From Mariannaea sp. PMI_226 (lineage: Eukaryota > Ascomycota > Sordariomycetes > Hypocreales > Nectriaceae), in assembly GCA_024336345.1 (NCBI GenBank), contig JANFOG010000017.1, forward strand, positions 480,419-544,418: 64,000 nt of DNA, read 5' to 3'. Below are positions 57,465-64,000 of the stretch, in pieces. The notes beneath the pieces are model-generated. The model did not search any database. It was not told where the DNA came from and was given only the letters and a program-made list of their open reading frames with translations. Within the stretch, counting starts at the first letter, position 1. The number at the start of each line of letters is the position of its first letter. The translations under genes were made by a program, and so were the position numbers.

Positions 57465-59110
57465 TGTCATGGCCTAAATCATGACCTGCATTTATTTCAC
57501 ATGCGACCCACTTTTTCACACCAATCAAACCGGATTATCAACAATCATAGCCAAGACACCATAATCGCCCTCTAATCCCCATCACAATCACTCACCATAG
57601 ACCATAGATAAGCCATAATCGCCTCATACAATAGCTAATATATAAACCATAATTATTACCATTAGATAGCCTACTTAACTACTTAGCTTTTAATATAACT
57701 TAATTACCACAATCTACTTATACATTACTAAATATAATACTCTATAATAACTCTTCCACTATTACTCAATATAATGCCTTAACCATTCTGCCAACATAAA
57801 CCTATTACAACCTGATTTATCCCTTAGGAATCAATCAAATTGTTACACATTAAAAGCTCTTATTTAGACAATCGACCCACTACTCTAAATAATATTAACT
57901 ACTACCATCATAATAGCACCCACAACCGGAAAAGTATTTATTATTAAAAATATTCCTTTTACTAATGTAAAAATAGAAGAAGAAGATAAGGAAATCATTA
58001 AACTTTAAGAATAAATTAATAAAGACATAAGGACTAATAACTCTTACATTAAAGCTAAGCACCATTAGATTTAGATAGAAAACGAACGAAATAAGATCAT
58101 CCTCGAATAAGCCAACTTTAAGCTCCAAAATTAACTTACCAAAATGAAATAATATATAATTCGCCTTATAAAAATTTAGGAAGATTAAAAAGATCTCCAG
58201 AAGAACCAAATTAATAATCTTAATAATCTCATTATTGTGGCTATTAGCAATAAGGAACTAGGAGAAATCCTCAAGCCAAACCCATTAGAGAAATTCTATA
58301 GGGACCCCTAAAAACTCTAGATATTCATCACCCAATATGAAGACCACTTTACATTCTACCTAACCATATTCTAATATAAAAATACTAAAATCTAATATAC
58401 AATCAAACTACTTAAAGGAAACCCCACTATATAGATTGCCCCCTTTATATAAGAATATAATTGAGGAGGAAGTTCTATAGAAGTTCAATATATATACCAA
58501 GCTTTCAACAATTTTATAAAAATGCTTAAATAAGCCTTTAGAATAATAAATAAAAAGTCAAAAGCAGAAGAAAGAATTAAGAAAATTTAATAAATTGGAT
58601 TAATATCTAACTATAATATTGCTTTCAATTAGCTTATTATTAAATTATTAAATTGGGGACAAGCCCCACTTATATTACTCTTCTTTAATAAATTTAAATA
58701 AAAAGTCCAAAAAGAACTATACAAAAAGGAGAAAAAACCCAATATTTTAACTAAATATATTAATAAAATAGTAAAAATCAATAATTAACAATACTCATGG
58801 AAATAATAATAATACTGCAGGAATTCTAATAACTAAGAACATAAAAATAAAGGAAACCGCTACTATTAATTATAATATTAAGCAAACCAAAAAAGTAAAT
58901 AATAAATATATACTTCTTACAAAATGGATTTAGGACCAATAGAACTCAGCACTATTTAAAAACAGGATATAACTAAGGTTAAGTATTTTAACTATAATTA
59001 ACTCAGACATATGGCCCAAGACTGCAAGAAACCCAAAAAGGAGAAGCCCTTTAGATAAGTCCCAAAAGATAAGAAGAACCTAAACATTACTAACAAATAG
59101 GAAGATATCC
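57465..59110 (+). mobile_element. Ty3/Gypsy-like retroelement unit 2: LTR and gag, degraded
   Basis: Begins TGTCATGGCC at 57465; LTR to about 57864, followed by gag colinear with unit 1. Readable pieces: LGEILKPNPLEKFY, LLKGNPTI..APFI, NWGQAPLILLFFNKFK and a knuckle remnant HMAQDCKKPKKEKPF near 59010. The gag continues past the point where unit 1 stops. Stops in all frames. Either unit 2 inserted into unit 1 or the pair is a tandem product of LTR recombination. Confidence 0.75.
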
Positions 59111-59879
59111 AAATCGCTAAATGGACTATTGCAACCCTCACCAAAAAACCTACAAAACCAGTAGAGAACCCATACAACCAACTAGACCAATTTAATAAAA
59201 AAATGGAATAAAGAACAACCAAAGGATAAATAGTAAGAATACTAACTAGAAAATATATACACAAGATTGTATAAAGACAATTTAATAAAATCCCTAGATA
59301 TTAGAATGATTGGAACCTAATCATCCTAAAAGCAATCCAAATATTACACAATAACGAACTATTAATTAGACCCAAATACCTTAACTACCTTAAGGTATAT
59401 TTAGAATACGCACTTTTCAAACCCAACGCCACCTTTAAAGAAATCATCAACCTAGAAAAGGCCGTAATCAAAAGATATAATTGCCATCACTAGGCATTTG
59501 GATATAATAAAAATGAAAGCATAATACTTATCAAAACCCTATTATAGCAAAAACCTATTTTATAGAACAAATGGAAATAATAATATTAAAAATACTTCTA
59601 TAGTGGATATTTTTATAATAAAGGATGCAACCAATACCCAACCATCTTAATAAACTTTATAGCCCTATATATTCAAGAAGGAAGAATGGCATAAAGACTC
59701 CTATCCAGAATAAATAAAGAAACTATCTAAAGGTTAGGGTTTGGATTGGGGTTAGTATTACTATATAAAGCTTATTTGCTCTAGTGTTTTAACTTTCTAT
59801 CTTACATTATAATAATCTCAGAAATAGATAGAATCCAGAAGATAAGAAATAATATATAAAGAAGGAAATAAAGAAAGGG
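59111..59879. other. Degraded DNA downstream of gag
   Basis: Still stop-rich, protein-like traces on the plus strand (PTKPVENPYNQLDQFNKK; YLNYLKVYLEYALFKPNATF) suggest host or retroelement coding of unknown identity. No pol motifs (no YADD or integrase HHCC) could be read. Confidence 0.4.
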
Positions 59880-60335
59880 AAAAAGGAGTGTAAATTCTTT
59901 AGAAAAATAGAAAAGCTTATAAGGTTAGTTTCTTATATAGAAAAAAGGTCCTAATTTATATAACTAAAAAAAGCCCTGCAAAAAAGAGGTTTTATAAAGG
60001 CAAGGGCTTTTCTGGTTATAAAAGAAGGTCCATTTAGCTAATAAAAAATAACTATAAAAGCTAGTTTTCTTTATAATAAAGGGATTTAAATCTAGACTTA
60101 AAATAGCTCTGCAAAAAAGGGGTTTTAAAAAGACAAGAGCTATTAAAATATAGAAAAAAATCCATTTTAATAAAAAGAAATAGCTATAATAGTAAGCTTT
60201 CTCTATAATAAAAGGTCCTATAACTAGCTTTAAAATAGCCCCGCAAAAAAGAGGTTTTATAAAGGCAGGGGCTATATAAATATAGAAAGAGGACCATTTT
60301 AGAAAGAGATAACTATAGTTAGAATAGCTTCTATT
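59880..60335. repeat. ~132-bp tandem repeat, about three copies
   Basis: The segment beginning GC(C/T)C(T/C)GCAAAAAAG followed by GGTTTTA starts at 59973, 60106 and 60238, giving periods of 133 and 132 bp, with a partial unit before the first. A minus-strand ORF across it is a by-product of the repeat and not a gene. Confidence 0.8.
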
Positions 60336-60399
60336 TCCTAAAGAGGTAAATAGAGAAGTAAAAGGGGGCTGCAGTAGTTGGTCCATTTGGCTTAGGAAG

Positions 60400-60940
60400 T
60401 AGTTATATTCCAGGCCAGCCCGGGCAGCTATATATATAACAGCCCGGGCAGGTATAGGAAAATGAGCTATATCCAGTAGCCTAGGGAGGCAGCTATATTC
60501 CGCTGTGGCAGAAGAAGCAGCCCTATAGGCCAGTGGCAGCTATAGCTTCTATCCAACCAATAGGGGAGGAAACCGGGGACGTTGGTCAGCGGCAGCAATA
60601 GCTATATCCAGTCAGGGGGACTAGAAACCAGGGGCAGCAGCTACTATAGCTAGCCGTTGTAGCTAAAATTGGGTGGCTTGGAAAAAAGGGGGAAAGGTGG
60701 GGCCTAATTTCCAAAGCAGGGGGTATAGGGTAGCTAGGATATCTATGTGAAAGAAAGTCTCTAGCAGGCCCAAAAGGCAGGAGAAAAAATAGGAAAAAAG
60801 ATCCTAAATATGTTCTTAAAAAGCTCTATAGGAATATTCCAAAAGGGAATAAAATAGAGAAAAAGATCCTATAGAAAATAGGAAAAAGCTCTTAAAAAGA
60901 GAAAGCTAGTAAACCAGATTGTGGGAAAGCTAGCCAAAAG
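60400..60940. repeat. Low-complexity AGCTATA/CAGC-rich stretch
   Basis: Irregular short repeats of (C)AGCTATA, AGCCCGGGCAG (twice near 60418 and 60443) and GCAGCAGC. No gene readable. Confidence 0.5.
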
Positions 60941-60942
60941 TG

Positions 60943-61090
60943 AGACTCTCAGACTGACCCTTAGACCAACCTAAAGACCGACCCTTAGACTGACCCTAAG
61001 ACCAACCCTATGTCTAACCCAAAGACCCAAAGACCGACCCAAAGACCGACCCAAAGCCTGACCCTAAGTGTGACCCTAAGTCACCCTCAG
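60943..61090. repeat. 12-bp minisatellite with CCCTAAG-like units
   Basis: A run of about a dozen degenerate units of type AGAC(C/T)GACCC(A/T)(A/T)A, some reading CCCTAAGACCAACCC and TCTAACCC. The units resemble, but are not, the TTAGGG/CCCTAA telomere repeat. It lies about 500 bp before the TLH start codon. Confidence 0.8.
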
Positions 61091-61426
61091 GAAAAGGTAG
61101 GGAAACAGTAGGGAAACTGGGGGGAAACAGGGAGGGATATCTAGCATATAGAGTATGGCGACCTTTCAGTGAAAGGTCATACCCTGGCTAAGGTTAAGGG
61201 GTACCTCGCACAGCAAAATTTGCGGGGGAAATGACATGGCTTGGTGGCTTGTTTCAATGTTAGGTAAAGTGAAAGGTGATTTCAGTGAAAGGGAAAAAGC
61301 TGATTGGTGTAGGAGAATAATAGTGGAGTCAGAAGTTGGCGAGGGAAAAAGCAAAATAGCTATGATTATGATTACAGTACATTTCGGTATTCAAAAGGAG
61401 GCAGGTATAAATAAATAGATGAAAGA

Positions 61427-61571
61427 AATAGATAGATAGATAGATAGATGGATATTCCAATAGAGGTATACCCTTCTTCCCCCTCTTCCCTTAATACATC
61501 CATCTCCCAGACTATACAGCAGCAATCCCTCTAATGCTCATATATATATATATATATGTATGTATATATAT
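61427..61571. repeat. GATA and AT microsatellites upstream of TLH
   Basis: (GATA)n at about 61428-61449 and a (TA)n run at 61541-61570, separated by a CT-rich stretch. Together they lie within 160 bp of the TLH ATG and may include its promoter. A 60-codon ORF at 61236-61418 has no recognisable features. Confidence 0.7.
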
Positions 61572-61585
61572 CAATAACTGATAAT

Positions 61586-64000
61586 ATGGGGTTAGATACT
61601 CTCCGCTACAATGCTGGCCACAAGGTTGTGGTCTGCCGCGCTTGTGGGACTTGTCTGATCCCAAAAGTATCCAGTTGGAAGAGTCACCTACGGGCCGAAC
61701 CGCATCGAATGGTGGGGAATGAGCTAAAGTTGACAATTGAGGCCTTACTGAGCTATGACCTACGCCCAGTCGAAGAGCTGCGGCAATGGCGGCCAGATAG
61801 GACACAGCCCTGCCGGCCGATCGAGGATCTTGCTGTATTTAATGGCTACTATTGCACACACAACGGCTGCGACTACTGCACACGGAGGATCGACAAGATG
61901 TATCAGCACATGCCAGTACATGACAGGAAAGCCTCACAGCATCGGGAATCGGCCCCATTCTGGCGTAACTGCAGGCTTCAGACATACTTTACAGCAAAGG
62001 GTCGCATCGACTACTTCATTGTCAACGAGCCCTCTCCGCCGTCATCATCCACAGGTGATGATGATGCGGCAGTTATCAGGCTTTCCACACTACCATCGAA
62101 AGAGGAGGGGAATCTATTCAAGGAGTTAAGGGCAGATCAGCACACAGCATCCCGTGAGCTCGACAAGCAAGCTGGAATTGTGCAAGATGTTGAGGAATCC
62201 CGCGCCGATCGTGTCCCCTGGCTCATTTATACAGGCTTCCCCACTCACACACGCGGACTTCCGGATGCCGAGATCGAGTCATCGTACGCACTACCACCGC
62301 AGAAAGTGCTGGGCGGGCAGGGTGAGGTGGCGGATGAAGATTCGGACCTCATCCGCATCCTTTCTGCAACTGAGGCCGTACTTAGGGACGCTTATAGGGT
62401 CTGTAATGATAGGCTACCCGACCGGAAAATGACGCAGCAACGGGCCAAGGTGCTAAATAACTTTTCTGCCGGCATCACCAATAACGGGAGGGCTCCCGGA
62501 TTCCGCAGCTACAAGAAGGAATCGACACTAACGACTTATTTCAGAAAGTTCAAGCAGCTCTTTGTATATTACTACCGAGTTGTATTTCTTGATGATGGCC
62601 ACTTTACTAGGGAGAAAGAAGACCAGATTGTACCGCAGGATATTATCGAACCAACAAGCCAGCAACAAAAGGCCATGCAGAAGATCATTAATGCTCTACG
62701 AGAGCAGGATGAGAGAGGACAGAAACAATTAGCCAATGATGATGATGATGATGATGATAATAATAATGAAGAAGGTGAAGACGAGCTTCAAGTAAGACTG
62801 AAGCGTGCCATTCGCGAGTTTTACTTGGCCCTTATATGTCAGACTGTCGGGAGCGTACCGTTCCGATCCCCAGTACTAAGCTTCTGCGCAATGCTCAGTC
62901 GAAAAGTTTTCAAACGAGACGGCGCCAAAGCCGAGAGCGATGGTAGAGGAAAGGGCCAAGCGCTCAAGCAGGGCGTGTGGCATGAGCCGGGGAACTTCAA
63001 CAGCAACTTGTCTGCGCTTACCTGGACTGCCCAACTCATCCTTTTCGACTTTGTTTGCTTCCATAAGCAGGATGATGAGTACGGAATCCCCAAGCTCCTG
63101 GAGGACTTCTGCAGCAAATACTTCCAGCAGCTTGCCGAAACGCCATTCGGTCACATCCTACAGTGGAGGCTCTACTTGTTTGTTGTCTCCAGGAACGTGC
63201 TTGCCAAGAACCAAGCACGCTGGTCTCTTGATGGTCAGACGATCGATTACCTAGGAATCAAGCTGCACATGGAACAGGTCTCGCAGCTAGTTGCATCAGA
63301 GTTCCGCCGGGCACACTCTCTTCTGTACGACGAGCTGTTGTTTGGTGCCAAGGACATCGCTCCAGTCGAGGCATGGAGACTACATGACGATCTCGACCTG
63401 GACGACTATGGCGGTTCGTGGCTGACGGACGAAAGGAACGCCGAGATACTAAACGGATCACAGCAAGCCCTTCTGAGGCATATAGAAGGGAATGCAGATT
63501 TACGACGAACATTCGTGTGGACTGATCAAGGCGGCGGGAAATGTCTTTGCCCCAAGGCGATGGCCATCTATGAAGCACACGTGCAGCAGTTCCTGAGAGT
63601 GCTGGCGGTGCTCATGCATGTTCCCCCCGGGCCTCCATTGCGAGCTCCGGAGCTACTTTCTATCACATATGCAAACACAGGTCGCCACCGGAGCGTGATG
63701 ATATGGGAGAAGCTGGTTATGCTGTATGTGCGGTATCACAAGAGCCAGGAACAGTCCGGGGCTGAGAAGGACAATATTCGCTTCTTACCCCCAGCAATTG
63801 GAGACTTACTATTGACCTATCTGGCTTACGTACCATCACTACGCCAGATATTCCTTCGCCAGAGCAAGCCCAACGCCTTACTGTCGCCATATCTATGGTC
63901 GGATTTGGATGGTGATGTCTGGAGGGATAATAGCATATCGACCTGTATTCGCAAGGCCTGCGCGCGCGCCGAAGTACCACAGTTCCAGGTGGCTTGGTGG
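61586..64000 (+). CDS. Telomere-linked helicase (TLH) N-terminal part, intact, runs off the window
   Basis: An uninterrupted 805-codon frame from ATG 61586 (MGLDTLRYNAGHKVVVCRAC) to the right edge. Residues 16-45: CRACGTC..HLRAEPH finger; ~90-120: CTHNGCDYCTRRIDKMYQH, then SAPFWRNCRLQTYF and GRIDYFIV, the OrsD pattern. An Asp-rich run (DDDDDDDD) sits near residue 390. Residues ~680-805 start the recombinase-like core: R686 (LRAPELLS) and K719 (RYHKSQ); the rest and the RecQ-type helicase lie beyond the window but are seen in the damaged copy at 26 kb. TLH proteins act, as far as known, at chromosome ends; RecQ-type unwinding is predicted. The copy is GC-balanced and free of the transitions that ruined its relative, so it either escaped RIP or entered later. 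Confidence 0.88.
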   Translation, partial: MGLDTLRYNAGHKVVVCRACGTCLIPKVSSWKSHLRAEPHRMVGNELKLTIEALLSYDLRPVEELRQWRPDRTQPCRPIEDLAVFNGYYCTHNGCDYCTRRIDKMYQHMPVHDRKASQHRESAPFWRNCRLQTYFTAKGRIDYFIVNEPSPPSSSTGDDDAAVIRLSTLPSKEEGNLFKELRADQHTASRELDKQAGIVQDVEESRADRVPWLIYTGFPTHTRGLPDAEIESSYALPPQKVLGGQGEVADEDSDLIRILSATEAVLRDAYRVCNDRLPDRKMTQQRAKVLNNFSAGITNNGRAPGFRSYKKESTLTTYFRKFKQLFVYYYRVVFLDDGHFTREKEDQIVPQDIIEPTSQQQKAMQKIINALREQDERGQKQLANDDDDDDDNNNEEGEDELQVRLKRAIREFYLALICQTVGSVPFRSPVLSFCAMLSRKVFKRDGAKAESDGRGKGQALKQGVWHEPGNFNSNLSALTWTAQLILFDFVCFHKQDDEYGIPKLLEDFCSKYFQQLAETPFGHILQWRLYLFVVSRNVLAKNQARWSLDGQTIDYLGIKLHMEQVSQLVASEFRRAHSLLYDELLFGAKDIAPVEAWRLHDDLDLDDYGGSWLTDERNAEILNGSQQALLRHIEGNADLRRTFVWTDQGGGKCLCPKAMAIYEAHVQQFLRVLAVLMHVPPGPPLRAPELLSITYANTGRHRSVMIWEKLVMLYVRYHKSQEQSGAEKDNIRFLPPAIGDLLLTYLAYVPSLRQIFLRQSKPNALLSPYLWSDLDGDVWRDNSISTCIRKACARAEVPQFQVAWW

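Noticed and set aside
59964..60386. 140-residue hydrophobic minus-strand ORF with internal repeats
   Set aside because: The ORF follows the 132-bp tandem repeat and its AT-rich composition; no start context or domain. Treated as repeat, not a membrane protein.
60943..61090. CRISPR array or true telomere repeat
   Set aside because: The units are directly adjacent without spacers and are degenerate 12-mers, not TTAGGG; also a eukaryotic sequence.
61512..61805. Minus-strand ORF overlapping the TLH start, and similar ones at 25833 and 63258
   Set aside because: They are antisense shadows of the TLH reading frame and recur at both TLH copies for that reason.
1..64000. tRNA or rRNA genes
   Set aside because: No cloverleaf with B-box-like GGTTCGAATCC or rRNA sequence was noticed by eye; a tRNAscan run would be decisive.

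Overview
The window looks like a repeat-rich accessory or subtelomeric segment of a filamentous ascomycete (Pezizomycotina, Sordariomycete-like; Fusarium-like by family content, which is inference). Evidence: short spliceosomal introns of 39-65 bp with GT..AG and CTAAC/CTGAC-type branch sites, fungus-restricted families (OrsD/DUF3505, fungal PD-(D/E)XK, HNH_2, ATF-type bZIP), Tad-type LINE, Tc1, pogo/Fot1 and Gypsy relics, and AT-rich blocks of coding sequence broken by C-to-T and G-to-A changes, as expected of repeat-induced point mutation (RIP).

Layout. 1-3.2 kb: broken Tc1 transposase, a 3'-truncated OrsD-family ORF, a LINE fragment. 3.5-9.4 kb: two apparently intact multi-exon genes, a PD-(D/E)XK nuclease-like protein and a large C2H2-ended protein, with a partial zinc-finger ORF between them. 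9.6-15.2 kb: a candidate mobile element (here 'family B') whose single 5.3-kb ORF joins an OrsD-type finger region, a tyrosine-recombinase-like core and two cysteine modules, but has no helicase. 16.7-21.4 kb: a large unrecognised gene on the same strand with two in-frame CAG-to-TAG stops. 21.7-25.9 kb: a third, decayed OrsD/recombinase gene split by an apparently complete Tc1 element. 26-30.6 kb: a RIP-damaged telomere-linked helicase (TLH) copy. 30.7-33.5 kb: a second, truncated family B copy, abutting a 5'-truncated HNH gene. 36.7-38 kb: an ATF-type bZIP gene.

41-60 kb is a degraded AT-rich island. Inside it, between two inverted copies of the same LINE 3' end, I can read the remains of a homogentisate (phenylalanine/tyrosine) catabolic cluster: MFS transporter (-), homogentisate 1,2-dioxygenase (-), maleylacetoacetate isomerase (+), fumarylacetoacetase (-), an unidentified gene (-) and a fungal-specific transcription factor (+). 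A third family B left end, a pogo/Fot1 transposase, two Gypsy-like gag units and tandem repeats follow. 61.6 kb to the edge: an open, undamaged TLH reading frame that is the close relative of the copy at 26 kb.

The recurring theme is a superfamily of OrsD plus recombinase-like proteins. Four types are seen (1.4 kb; family B; 21.7 kb; TLH), only the last carrying a helicase. Where it could be checked, the in-frame stops in the damaged genes fit CpA-to-TpA change, so RIP probably shaped the whole window.
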